Below, piece after piece: positions 49,886 to 58,634 of a stretch of 64,000 nucleotides of DNA. The position numbers were made by a program, and so were the translations under genes. Each line of letters begins with the position of its first letter. Position 1 is the first letter of the stretch. Below the pieces are notes generated by a model. The model worked only from the letters and a program-made list of their open reading frames with translations. It was not told the DNA's origin and ran no database searches. Source of the DNA: Inhella proteolytica (GTDB lineage: Bacteria > Pseudomonadota > Gammaproteobacteria > Burkholderiales > Burkholderiaceae_C); assembly GCF_016093275.1 (NCBI RefSeq), contig NZ_JAEDAK010000021.1, positions 1 to 64,000 on the forward strand, given 5' to 3'.

Positions 49886-51676
49886 ATGCCCAGCTATACC
49901 CCACCTCTGCGCGACATGCAGTTTGTGTTGCACGAAGTGCTGAACGTGGTGGACGAGCTCAAGATGCTGCCGCCCTATGCGGACATCGACGCCGACACCA
50001 TCAACGCCGTGCTGGAAGAAGGCGGCAAGTTCTGCGCCGAAGTCATCGCCCCGATCAATCTGAGCGGCGACAAGGAAGGCTGCCAGCTCGACAAGACCAC
50101 CCACGAAGTCACCACGCCCAAGGGCTTCAAGGAGGCCTACCAGACCTACATCGACGGCGGCTGGGCCGCGCTGGCCTGCGACCCCGCCTATGGCGGCCAG
50201 GGCCTGCCCCTGCTGGTGAATCAGTGCTTCTACGAGATGCTGAACAGCGCCAACCAGGCCTGGACCATGTACCCCGGCCTGAGCCACGGCGCCTACGAGT
50301 GCCTGCACGCCCATGGCACCGACGAGCAGAAGAAGCTCTACCTGCCCAAGCTCACCAACGGCCAGTGGACCGGCACCATGTGCCTGACCGAGCCGCATTG
50401 CGGCACCGATCTGGGCCTGCTGCGCACCAAGGCCGAACCGCAGGCCGATGGCACCTACAAGATCACCGGCCAGAAGATCTTCATCAGCGCCGGCGAACAC
50501 CAGCTGGCCGAGAACATCGTGCACCTGGTGCTGGCGCGCCTGCCGGATGCCCCGGCCGGCAGCAAGGGCATCTCGCTCTTCATCGTGCCCAAGTTCAATG
50601 TGAACGCCGACGGCTCCCTGGGTGAGCGCAACGGCATCTTCTGCTCGGGCCTGGAGCACAAGATGGGCATCCACGCCAACTCCACCTGCCAGATGACGCT
50701 GGACGGCGCCATCGGCACGATGGTGGGCCAGCCCAACAAGGGCCTGGCGGCGATGTTCGTGATGATGAACACCGCCCGCCTGGGTGTGGGCAACCAGAGC
50801 CTGGGCCTGACCGAAGTGGCCTACCAGAACGCCGTGGCCTACGCCAAGGATCGTCTGCAGATGCGCTCGCTCAGCGGCCCCAAGGCGCCGGACAAGCCGG
50901 CCGATCCGATCATCGTGCACCCCGATGTGCGCAAGATGCTGCTGACCGCCCGCGCTTACGCCGAAGGCGCGCGCGCCCTGCAGGCCTACACCGTGCTGCA
51001 GGCCGACAAGTCGATCAGCAGCGACGACGAGGACGAGCGCAAGGAAGCCGAGGCCGAGCTGGCCCTGCTGACGCCCATCATCAAGGCCTTCATCACCGAC
51101 AACGGCTGGATCGCCACCAGCCACTGCATGCAGGTGTACGGCGGCCACGGCTTCATCCACGAGTGGGGCATGGAGCAGTTCGTGCGCGATGCGCGCATCA
51201 ACATGATCTATGAGGGCACCAACACCATCCAGTCGCTCGACCTGCTGGGCCGCAAGGTGCTGGGCAACAACGGCGCCACCCTGAAGAAGTTCGGCAAGAA
51301 GATCGCCGCCTTCATCGAGGAAGAGGGCACCAACGAGGCGATGCAGGAGTTCATCAACCCGCTGGCCGACCTGGGCGACAAGGTCAACAAGCTGACGCAG
51401 GAGCTCGGCATGAAGGCCTTCGGCAACCCCGACGAGGTGGGCGCCGCGGCGGTGGACTACCTGCGTGTCGTGGGCCACATGACATTCGCTTACTTCTTCG
51501 CCCGCATGGCCAAGGTGGCGCTCGAAAAAGAGGGTTCCGGTGACCCCTTCTACCGTGCAAAACTCGCCACGGCCCGCTTCTATTTCGCCAAGCTGCTGCC
51601 GGAGACCGCGAGCCTGATCCGCACCGCTCGCGCCGGCCTGAAGCCGCTGATGGAAATGGACGAGGCCCTGTTCTAA
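49886..51676 (+). CDS. Acyl-CoA dehydrogenase (FadE-type)
   Basis: The 596-aa protein starts MPSYTPPLRDMQFVLHEVLN after GGAG. It has the flavin-binding acyl-CoA dehydrogenase core (TMCLTEPHCGTDLGLLRTKA, KITGQKIFISAGEHQL, CMQVYGGHGFIHEWGMEQF), the catalytic base Glu443 in MIYEGTNTIQ, and the extra C-terminal domain of this long-chain subclass. It oxidises acyl-CoA to trans-2-enoyl-CoA, passing electrons to ETF. It is the first catabolic gene of the TetR-controlled series. Confidence 0.96.
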   Translation: MPSYTPPLRDMQFVLHEVLNVVDELKMLPPYADIDADTINAVLEEGGKFCAEVIAPINLSGDKEGCQLDKTTHEVTTPKGFKEAYQTYIDGGWAALACDPAYGGQGLPLLVNQCFYEMLNSANQAWTMYPGLSHGAYECLHAHGTDEQKKLYLPKLTNGQWTGTMCLTEPHCGTDLGLLRTKAEPQADGTYKITGQKIFISAGEHQLAENIVHLVLARLPDAPAGSKGISLFIVPKFNVNADGSLGERNGIFCSGLEHKMGIHANSTCQMTLDGAIGTMVGQPNKGLAAMFVMMNTARLGVGNQSLGLTEVAYQNAVAYAKDRLQMRSLSGPKAPDKPADPIIVHPDVRKMLLTARAYAEGARALQAYTVLQADKSISSDDEDERKEAEAELALLTPIIKAFITDNGWIATSHCMQVYGGHGFIHEWGMEQFVRDARINMIYEGTNTIQSLDLLGRKVLGNNGATLKKFGKKIAAFIEEEGTNEAMQEFINPLADLGDKVNKLTQELGMKAFGNPDEVGAAAVDYLRVVGHMTFAYFFARMAKVALEKEGSGDPFYRAKLATARFYFAKLLPETASLIRTARAGLKPLMEMDEALF

Positions 51677-51719
51677 ACCTCAATGCCCCGGCGCCGCCGG
51701 GGCCCCCTCAGGAGAAGCC

Positions 51720-52148
51720 ATGAAGTCCTTGATCGCCGCTGCAGTTCTCGGTCTGTTTGCTCTGGGCGCGCATGCGCAGATGAGCCCGGTGGGTGTGTGG
51801 AAGACGATCGACGACGAGACCAAGCAGCCCAAGGCGCTGGTGCGCATCACCGAGGCCAACGGCGTGGTGAGCGGCCGGATCGACAAGCTGCTGGCCGCCG
51901 ATGCCAAGCCCGATGCCAAGTGTGACAAGTGCGAGGACGACCGCAAGGACAAGCCCATCGTCGGCCTGGAAATCATCCGCGACGTCAAGAAGGACGACGA
52001 CGTCTGGGCCCACGGCACCATCCTTGATTCCGCCAAGGGCAAGGTCTACAAGACCCGCCTCAAGCCCGTGGATGGCGGCAAGCGCATGGAAGTGCGCGGC
52101 TACATCGGCTTCTTCTACCGTACCCAAGTCTGGGAGCGGGTTGAGTAA
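51720..52148 (+). CDS. DUF2147 exported protein
   Basis: The 142-aa protein has a signal peptide (MKSLIAAAVLGLFALGAHAQ) and a DUF2147 domain (VGVWKTIDDETKQPKALVRI, CDKCEDDRKDKPIVGLEII, VRGYIGFFYRTQVWERVE). Two cysteines (CDKC) may bind metal or form a disulfide. The family is unknown in function but is regularly found inside fatty-acid clusters of Burkholderiales, as here between the dehydrogenase and the bifunctional protein. Confidence 0.9.
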   Translation: MKSLIAAAVLGLFALGAHAQMSPVGVWKTIDDETKQPKALVRITEANGVVSGRIDKLLAADAKPDAKCDKCEDDRKDKPIVGLEIIRDVKKDDDVWAHGTILDSAKGKVYKTRLKPVDGGKRMEVRGYIGFFYRTQVWERVE

Positions 52149-52213
52149 ACCCCTCCTTCAAGGCCCGGCGTCCACAGCCGCCGGGTCCTTCAACCTCCGC
52201 TAGGAGCATTCCC

Positions 52214-54610
52214 GTGAGTCGATTCCAAGTTCGCAAAGTGGCCGTGCTAGGCGCCGGCGTGATGGGGGCGCAGATTGCCGCCCATCTGGTCAACGTCAAG
52301 GTGCCGGTGGTGCTGTTCGACCTGCCCGCCAAAGAGGGCCCGAAGAACGGCATCGTCACCAAGGCCGTCGAAGGCCTGAAGAAGCTCAAGCCCGCGCCCC
52401 TGGGCGACGCCGCTGAGGCCGCGCTGATCCAGCAGGCGAACTACGAAGAGCACCTGGAACTGCTCAAGGGCTGCGACCTCATCATCGAGGCCATTGCCGA
52501 GCGCATGGACTGGAAGCTCGATCTGTACACCAAGATCGCTCCGTACATCGCCCCGCACGCCATCGTGGCCAGCAACACCTCGGGCCTGAGCATCACCAAG
52601 CTCAGCGAGGTGCTGCCGGAAGAAATCAAGCCGCGCTTCTGCGGCATCCATTTCTTCAACCCGCCGCGCTACATGTACCTGGTGGAGCTGATCAACACGC
52701 CCACCACCCGCCCCGAGATCCTCGACCAGCTCGAGGCCTTTGTGACCACCAGCGTCGGCAAGGGCGTGGTGCGTGCGCATGACACGCCCAACTTCGTGGC
52801 CAACCGCGTCGGCATCGCCGGCATGATGGCCACCATGATCGAGGCCGAGAAGTTCGGCCTGACCGTGGACGTGGTCGACGACCTGACCGGCAAGAAGCTC
52901 GGTCGCGCCAGCTCCGGCACCTTCCGCACTGCCGACGTGGTGGGTCTGGACACCATGGCCCACGTCGTCAAGACCATGCAGGACAACCTGAAGGACGACC
53001 CCTTCTACTCGACCTACGCCACGCCGAAAGTCCTGGCCGGTCTGATCGAGAAGGGCGCGCTGGGCCAGAAGGCTGGCGGCGGCTTCTACAAGAAGGTCGG
53101 CAAGGACATCCTGCGCCTCGATTTCGCCACCGGCGAGTACGTGGCCGGCGGCAAGAAGGCCGACGAGATCGTCGCCCGCATGCTCAAGAAGGCCCCGGCC
53201 GACCGCATCAAGCTGCTGCGTGAATCCACCAACCCGCAGGCCCAGTTCCTCTGGTCCATCCTGCGCGACAGCTTCCACTACTGCGCCGTGCATCTGGCCA
53301 CCGTGGCCGACACCGCACGCGAGATCGACTTTGCGATGCGCTGGGGCTTCGGCTCCAGCCAAGGCCCGTTCGAGCTGTGGCAAGCCGCCGGCTGGACGCA
53401 GGTGGCGCAGTGGATCGCCGCCGACATCGCCGACGGCAAGACCCTCAGCAGCGCCCCGCTGCCCGCCTGGGTGACCGAAGGCCCGGTGGCCGCCGCCGGT
53501 GGCGTGCACACCGCCGAAGGCTCCTGGAGCGCCGCCGAGGGCAAGTTCAAGCCGCGCGCCGCGCTGCCGGTCTATGCCCGCCAGCCCTTCCCCGAGACCC
53601 TGGTCGGCGAAGCCGCCAAGGACGCGCTGAAGAGTGGCACCGAGCTGTTCAAGAACGAAGAGATCCGTGTCTGGACGCTGGACGGCGAAGTGGTCATCGC
53701 CTCCATCACCGCCAAGCTGCACCTGATCAGCCCGGCCGTGACCGAGGGCCTGATCAAGGCCGTGGAGATCGCCGAGGAAAGCTACAAGGGCCTGGTGATC
53801 TGGAGCCCGGACGACGTGTTCAGCGCCGGCGCCAACCTGGAAAGCCTGATGCCGGTGTTCATGAAGCTCGGCTCCAAGGGCATCGCGCCCGAAGAGAAGA
53901 AGCTGCAGGACGCGATGCTGCGCATCCGCTACGCCAATGTGCCGGTGGTGGCCGCCATGCGTGGCCTGGCGCTGGGCGGCGGCTGCGAGCTGGCCGTGCA
54001 CTGCGCACGCCGGGTGGCGCACGTCGAGAGCTATGTCGGCCTGGTGGAAGTGGGCGTGGGCCTGGTGCCGGGTGCCGGCGGCCTGACCTACATCGCCCGC
54101 CGCGCGGCCGAGATGGCCGCGGCCGGCAACTCCGGCGCCGATGTCTTCGCCTTCCTGAAGGACGGCTTCCTGAGCGCCGCCACGGCCAAGGTGGCCACCA
54201 GCGCGCATGAGGCCAAGAAGATCGGCTACCTGCTCGACAGCGATGTCATCGTGCCGAACAAGGACGAGCTGCTGCACGTCGCCACCGCCCAGGTCAAGGG
54301 CATGGCCGAGAGCGGCTACCGCCCGCCGCACAAGGCCGTCTTCCCGGTGGCCGGCCGCAGCGGCATCGCCTCCATCAAGGGCCAGGTGGCCAATATGCGC
54401 GACGGCGGCTTCGTCAGCGCCCACGACTACCACCTGGCCAGCCTGATCGCCGACGTGGTGTGCGGCGGCGAAGTGGAAGCCGGCTCGCTGGTGACCGAGG
54501 AATACCTGATGGCGCTGGAGCGCAAGCACTTCTGCGCGCTGCTGGACAACCCCAAGACCCAAGAGCGGATCATGGGGATGCTGCAGACCGGCAAGCCCGT
54601 GCGCAACTGA
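52214..54610 (+). CDS. Bifunctional 3-hydroxyacyl-CoA dehydrogenase/enoyl-CoA hydratase (FadN-type)
   Basis: The 798-aa protein has the dehydrogenase first: NAD-binding GAGVMGAQIAAHL at residues 12-24, the catalytic-His segment FCGIHFFNPPRYMYLVELI, and a second helical half. The crotonase domain follows (VFSAGANLESL, GLALGGGCELAVHCARR near residue 590). This order is opposite to E. coli FadB and matches FadN-type proteins. It carries the middle two steps of beta-oxidation. The start is GTG 52214 behind TAGGAG. Confidence 0.94.
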   Translation: MSRFQVRKVAVLGAGVMGAQIAAHLVNVKVPVVLFDLPAKEGPKNGIVTKAVEGLKKLKPAPLGDAAEAALIQQANYEEHLELLKGCDLIIEAIAERMDWKLDLYTKIAPYIAPHAIVASNTSGLSITKLSEVLPEEIKPRFCGIHFFNPPRYMYLVELINTPTTRPEILDQLEAFVTTSVGKGVVRAHDTPNFVANRVGIAGMMATMIEAEKFGLTVDVVDDLTGKKLGRASSGTFRTADVVGLDTMAHVVKTMQDNLKDDPFYSTYATPKVLAGLIEKGALGQKAGGGFYKKVGKDILRLDFATGEYVAGGKKADEIVARMLKKAPADRIKLLRESTNPQAQFLWSILRDSFHYCAVHLATVADTAREIDFAMRWGFGSSQGPFELWQAAGWTQVAQWIAADIADGKTLSSAPLPAWVTEGPVAAAGGVHTAEGSWSAAEGKFKPRAALPVYARQPFPETLVGEAAKDALKSGTELFKNEEIRVWTLDGEVVIASITAKLHLISPAVTEGLIKAVEIAEESYKGLVIWSPDDVFSAGANLESLMPVFMKLGSKGIAPEEKKLQDAMLRIRYANVPVVAAMRGLALGGGCELAVHCARRVAHVESYVGLVEVGVGLVPGAGGLTYIARRAAEMAAAGNSGADVFAFLKDGFLSAATAKVATSAHEAKKIGYLLDSDVIVPNKDELLHVATAQVKGMAESGYRPPHKAVFPVAGRSGIASIKGQVANMRDGGFVSAHDYHLASLIADVVCGGEVEAGSLVTEEYLMALERKHFCALLDNPKTQERIMGMLQTGKPVRN

Positions 54611-54619
54611 GGACGCCCG

Positions 54620-55117
54620 GTGACTTCCCCCAACCGCCTGCAACGCGCGCTGGCCAAGCTGGACGGCCTGCCCGGCCCGCTGCGCCGCGCCGGCCGCAAC
54701 CTGGTGCTGCGCCGTGCCGTGCCCCTCACCGGCACGGCCGGCCTGGACTTCCAGGCGCTGACGGTCGAGCAGGCGGTGGTCCATATCGCCAACTGCCGCA
54801 AGGTGCAGAACCACATCGGCGGCGTGCATGCCGCCGCCATGGCGCTGGTGGCGGAGTCCGCCACCGGCATGGTGGTGGGCATGAACGTGCGTGACGACTG
54901 CCTGCCGCTGTGCAAGACCATGAAGGTCAAGTTCAAGCGCCGCGCGCAGGGTGCGCTCACGGCCACGGCCTCGCTGGAGCCCGAGCAGCGCCAGCTGATG
55001 CACGAGACGGACAAGGGCGAAGTGATCGTGGCGGTCCAGGTGACCGACGAAGCCGGCGAACAGCCGATCGAGTGTGAATTTGTCTGGGCCTGGGTGCCCA
55101 AGAAACCTCAGGCCTAA
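54620..55117 (+). CDS. DUF4442 hotdog-fold protein (thioesterase-like)
   Basis: The 165-aa protein shows the hotdog pattern of DUF4442 (PLTGTAGLDFQALTVEQAVV, IGGVHAAAMALVAESATGMV, MKVKFKRRAQGALTATA). It probably acts on acyl-CoA, possibly as a thioesterase releasing CoA when intermediates build up. The catalytic residue is not obvious. The start is GTG 54620, 9 nt after the previous stop, with GAGGA as ribosome binding site. It lies between the bifunctional protein and thiolase. Confidence 0.82.
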   Translation: MTSPNRLQRALAKLDGLPGPLRRAGRNLVLRRAVPLTGTAGLDFQALTVEQAVVHIANCRKVQNHIGGVHAAAMALVAESATGMVVGMNVRDDCLPLCKTMKVKFKRRAQGALTATASLEPEQRQLMHETDKGEVIVAVQVTDEAGEQPIECEFVWAWVPKKPQA

Positions 55118-55136
55118 ACACCGTAAGGAGCTCATC

Positions 55137-56351
55137 ATGAGCAAGCAAGTCCAAGACGCCTACATCGTTGCCGCCACCCGTCTGCCCATCGGCAAGAGCG
55201 GCCGTGGCTACTTCAAGAACACCCGCCCGGACGAGATGCTCGTCAAGGTGATGCAGGCCGCGCTGGCCCAGGCCCCGGGCCTGGACCCGAAGGCCATTGA
55301 GGACGCCATCGTCGGCTGCTCCTTCCCCGAGGGCGAGCAGGGCATGAACATCGCCCGTGTGGCCTCGGTGCTGGCCGGCTGGGGCAATGGCGTCGGCGGC
55401 GTCACCATCAACCGCTACTGCGCCTCCGGCATCACGGCGGTGCAGATGGCGGCCGACCGCATCCGCGTCGGTGAAGCCGATGTGATGTTCGCCGGCGGCG
55501 TCGAGTCGATGTCCATGATCCCGATGGGCGGCAACAAGCCCAGCTTGAGCCCTCTGATCTTCGAGAAGGACGAGAACATCGGCATCGCCTACGGCATGGG
55601 CCTGACCGCCGAGAAGGTGGCCGCACAGTGGAAGATCAGCCGCGAGGACCAGGACGCCTTCTCGCTCGAATCGCACCGCCGTGCCGTGGCGGCCATGCAG
55701 GCCGGCCACTTCGAAGCCGAGATCACGCCCTTTGACATCGTCGAGCGCACGCCCAATCTGGCCGATGGCAGCGTCAACATCAAGACCCGCACCGTCAAGC
55801 TGGACGAAGGCGCCCGCCCCGACACCAGCCTCGAAGGCCTGGCCAAGCTCAAGCCCGTGTTCGCCGCCAAGGGCTCGGTGACGGCCGGCAACAGCTCGCA
55901 GACCAGCGATGGCTCGGGTGGCTTGCTGATCGTCAGCGAAGCCGCGCTGAAGCGCTTCGGCCTGACGCCGCTGGCCCGTTTCGTCAGCTTCGCCGTGCGC
56001 GGCGTGCCGCCCGAGATCATGGGCATCGGCCCGATCGAGGCCATCCCCGCCGCGCTCAAGATGGCCGGCCTGAAGGCCAGCGACATGGGCTGGGTGGAAC
56101 TGAACGAGGCCTTCGCCGCACAGAGCCTGGCGGTGCTGAACGACCTCGACAGCAAGGGCTTCGAGCTGGACCGCAGCAAGGTGAACCCGAACGGCGGCGC
56201 GATTGCACTCGGCCACCCGCTCGGCGCCACCGGCGCCATCCGCGCGGCCTCGGTCATCCACAACCTGCGCCGCACCAAGCAGAAGTACGGCATGGTGACG
56301 ATGTGCGTGGGTGCCGGCCAAGGTGCTGCCGGCATCTTCGAGGCGCTCTAA
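55137..56351 (+). CDS. Acetyl-CoA C-acyltransferase (3-ketoacyl-CoA thiolase)
   Basis: The 404-aa thiolase has the nucleophile Cys95 in RYCASGITAV, the NPNGGAIALGHPLGATGA motif with the catalytic His, and the second Cys in MCVGAGQGAAG. It cleaves 3-ketoacyl-CoA to acetyl-CoA and the shortened acyl-CoA, completing the cycle begun by the upstream genes. ATG 55137 follows TAAGGAG and gives the conserved start MSKQVQDAYIVAATR. FadA-type by context. Confidence 0.96.
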   Translation: MSKQVQDAYIVAATRLPIGKSGRGYFKNTRPDEMLVKVMQAALAQAPGLDPKAIEDAIVGCSFPEGEQGMNIARVASVLAGWGNGVGGVTINRYCASGITAVQMAADRIRVGEADVMFAGGVESMSMIPMGGNKPSLSPLIFEKDENIGIAYGMGLTAEKVAAQWKISREDQDAFSLESHRRAVAAMQAGHFEAEITPFDIVERTPNLADGSVNIKTRTVKLDEGARPDTSLEGLAKLKPVFAAKGSVTAGNSSQTSDGSGGLLIVSEAALKRFGLTPLARFVSFAVRGVPPEIMGIGPIEAIPAALKMAGLKASDMGWVELNEAFAAQSLAVLNDLDSKGFELDRSKVNPNGGAIALGHPLGATGAIRAASVIHNLRRTKQKYGMVTMCVGAGQGAAGIFEAL

Positions 56352-56361
56352 GGCCTAGGCC

Positions 56362-56868
56362 ATGCAGCGCCGCCACTTTGTTCTGACAGGTGCCGGCGCT
56401 GCAAGCTTGGCCGGCTGCGCCGGTCAGCTCGAAACCTTCACCAGCCTGAAGATCGCCAAGGAACGGGTGCTCGACCTGGGCTTTGGTGAACCCAAACTGA
56501 GGCACGACAGCTGGTCCCTCAGCCAGTTGCTGCAGCACCTGGCCCAGAGCGTCGAGTACTCGATGCAGGGCTACCCCGAGATGAAGGGCGCGGTGTTCCG
56601 CGCCCTCATCGGCAACACCGCCTTCGCGGTCTTCAATGCACGGGGCGCGATGAGCCACAACCTGGCCGAGCCCATCCCGGGGGCGCCGGAGTTGAAGCCG
56701 CAGATCCTTCTCAAGGACAGCATCGCCCGCCTGCTGGCGGCGCTGAATGCCTTCGAGGCCTGGGGCGGCCCGCTCAAACCCCACTTCGCCTATGGCGAGC
56801 TGGACAAGGCGCAGTACACCCGCGCCCACCTGATGCATCTTGCGAACCATTGGTCGCAGATCGAATGA
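56362..56868 (+). CDS. DUF1569 (DinB-like) protein with Tat/lipoprotein signal
   Basis: The 168-aa protein starts with a twin-arginine-like leader and possible lipobox (MQRRHFVLTGAGAASLAGCA). It has the DUF1569/DinB-like pattern SWSLSQLLQHLAQSVEYSMQ, and near the end RAHLMHLANHWSQIE, whose histidines resemble the DinB metal site. Family members are of unknown function. It is 10 nt after thiolase, so probably co-transcribed. Copy B of the ~90-bp repeat follows its stop directly. Confidence 0.8.
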   Translation: MQRRHFVLTGAGAASLAGCAGQLETFTSLKIAKERVLDLGFGEPKLRHDSWSLSQLLQHLAQSVEYSMQGYPEMKGAVFRALIGNTAFAVFNARGAMSHNLAEPIPGAPELKPQILLKDSIARLLAALNAFEAWGGPLKPHFAYGELDKAQYTRAHLMHLANHWSQIE

Positions 56869-56954
56869 CCCTCCCCCCGAAGCGCCTGCGGCGCCTCCCC
56901 CCAGGGGGCGCCACCAGTGGCCCGGCGAAGCCGGTTCCACGGTGGCACTTGATC
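56869..56954. repeat. About 90-bp interspersed repeat, copy B
   Basis: This block is copy A (48282-48370) in reverse orientation: it ends GGTGGCACTTGATC and contains GCCTCCCCCCAGGGGGCGCC and CCGGCGAAGCCGGTTCC. Internal hairpins would end the upstream thiolase transcript. The central hairpin sequence differs from copy A while keeping the pairing. Confidence 0.75.
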
Positions 56955-56976
56955 GACGTGGCGCAGTGCCGCGCGG

Positions 56977-57873
56977 GTGGCGCTTCGGAATCATGGGAAT
57001 CTTGAATTGATCGACACCCCCTTGCGCTCGGGCGACGGCACGCCGCTCGCCGCGCGGCTCTTTTTGCCCGAGGGCAACCCGCGCGCCGCCGTGCTCATCG
57101 GCGCCGCCATGGGCGTGCCGCAAAGCTATTACGCCGAGCTGGCGCGCTGGCTGGCCGGCCAGGGCCTGGCGGTGCAGACCTTCGACTTCCGCGGCATCGG
57201 CGCCTCGCGGCCCGAGGCGCACCGGCGCAGCCTGCGCGGCTACCGGGCCGGCATCCAGGATTGGGTGCAGGACATGGACGCCGCGCTGCGCCATCTGCAA
57301 TCCCAGGTGCCGGGCGCGCCGCTACTGGTCGTCGGCCATTCGCTCGGCGGTCAGCTGCCGGGTCTGCTGCCCTCGCGCGAGCGCATCCACGGCCTGGTGG
57401 GCGTGGCGGCCGGCAGCGGCTTCTGGGGCCATCAGCCCGAGCCGCAGCGCAGCCGCGCGCGCTGGTTCTGGGGCTGGGGCGTGCCCCTGGCCACGGCGCT
57501 GTACGGCTACTTTCCGGGTGCCAAGCTCAAGCTGATCGGCGACCTGCCGCTCGGGGTGATCCAGGACTGGAAGCGCTGGTGCAACCAACCCGGCTATTTG
57601 CTGGACGACCCGGGGCTGCGCGAGCATTACCAGGGCTTCACGGCGCCCTTCGTCTCGCTGCAGATCAGCGACGACGAGATGCTCAGCGAGACCAGCATCC
57701 AGACCCTGTACCAGGGCTATGCCGGCGCGCGCGAGCGTGAACTCATCACCCTCACGCCCCCGGCCGGCGGCCGCATCGGCCACCTCGGCTTCTTCCGCGC
57801 CCAGCAGGCCACGACACTGTGGCCCATCCTGCTGCAGCAGCTGCAGCGCCTATCCGGAGTGCAAACCCCATGA
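56977..57873 (+). CDS. Alpha/beta hydrolase
   Basis: The 298-aa protein has the nucleophile elbow VGHSLGGQLPGL, the oxyanion segment LFLPEGNPRAAVLIGAAMGV with a DFRGIGASR motif, and a His near the end in RIGHLGFFR. It belongs to the group of predicted alpha/beta hydrolases found in fatty-acid clusters. The start is uncertain: GTG 56977 or TTG 57007, the second with better spacing from GGGAA. It overlaps the enoyl-CoA hydratase gene by ATGA. Confidence 0.85.
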   Translation: MALRNHGNLELIDTPLRSGDGTPLAARLFLPEGNPRAAVLIGAAMGVPQSYYAELARWLAGQGLAVQTFDFRGIGASRPEAHRRSLRGYRAGIQDWVQDMDAALRHLQSQVPGAPLLVVGHSLGGQLPGLLPSRERIHGLVGVAAGSGFWGHQPEPQRSRARWFWGWGVPLATALYGYFPGAKLKLIGDLPLGVIQDWKRWCNQPGYLLDDPGLREHYQGFTAPFVSLQISDDEMLSETSIQTLYQGYAGARERELITLTPPAGGRIGHLGFFRAQQATTLWPILLQQLQRLSGVQTP

Positions 57874-58634
57874 GCATCAAGACCGCCACCCTCAACGGCG
57901 TGGCCACGATCGAAATCGCCCGCCCCGAGAAGAAGAACGCCATCACACAGGCCATGTACTCGGAGATGGCCGAGGCCCTGAGGGCGGCGAACGCCGATGG
58001 CAAGGTGCGCGCCGTGCTGATCACCGGCCAGCCCGGCATCTTCACCAGCGGCAACGACCTCGAGGACTTCATGGCCCGCCCGCCGCGCGACGCCGAGGCC
58101 CCGGTGTTCCAGTTCATGCAAGCCCTGCTGGCCTGTGAGAAGCCCGTGATCGCTGCCGTCACCGGCGCGGCCATCGGCATCGGCACCACGCTGCTGCTGC
58201 ATTGCGACCTGGTCTACGTGGCCGACGACTGCCGCCTCGCCATGCCCTTCGTGGCCTTGGGCCTGGTGCCCGAGTTCGGCTCCAGCCTCGTCGTGCCGAA
58301 GTTGCTGGGCCATGTGAAGGCGGCCGAGAAGCTGCTGCTGGGCGATCCCATGACCGGCGCCGAAGCGGTGGAGTGGGGCATCGCCAACGCCGTGCTGCCG
58401 GCCGCCGAGGTGCTGAACCACGCGCGCCGCATGGCCGAGCGCTTCAATGGCCTGGCGCCCAGCGCGGTGCGCGCCAGCAAGAAGCTGATGCGTGAACCCG
58501 GCCTGGCCGAGCTGCAGCGCGTGATCCAGACCGAGGCCGAGATCTTCGGCGCGCGCCTGCGCAGCCCCGAGGCCATGGAGGCCTTCCAGGCCTTCTTCCA
58601 GAAGCGCGCCCCAGACTTTTCTAAGTTCGAGTGA
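57870..58634 (+). CDS. Enoyl-CoA hydratase/isomerase family protein
   Basis: The 254-aa crotonase-fold protein has the oxyanion segments QPGIFTSGNDLEDFM and VTGAAIGIGTTLLLHCDLVY. In place of the usual GGGCELA it reads GIGTTLL, so the first catalytic Glu is absent and it is more like a 2,3-isomerase (ECI/PaaG-like) with the second Glu in LGLVPEFGSS. It starts at MSIKTATLNG, overlapping the hydrolase by ATGA; earlier in-frame codons are a shadow. Confidence 0.9.
   Translation: MSIKTATLNGVATIEIARPEKKNAITQAMYSEMAEALRAANADGKVRAVLITGQPGIFTSGNDLEDFMARPPRDAEAPVFQFMQALLACEKPVIAAVTGAAIGIGTTLLLHCDLVYVADDCRLAMPFVALGLVPEFGSSLVVPKLLGHVKAAEKLLLGDPMTGAEAVEWGIANAVLPAAEVLNHARRMAERFNGLAPSAVRASKKLMREPGLAELQRVIQTEAEIFGARLRSPEAMEAFQAFFQKRAPDFSKFE

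Noticed and set aside
52247-55144. A 965-codon open frame on the minus strand across the bifunctional beta-oxidation gene
   Set aside because: The product is His/Gly/Gln-rich with no recognisable domain, and the plus-strand genes account for the region fully.
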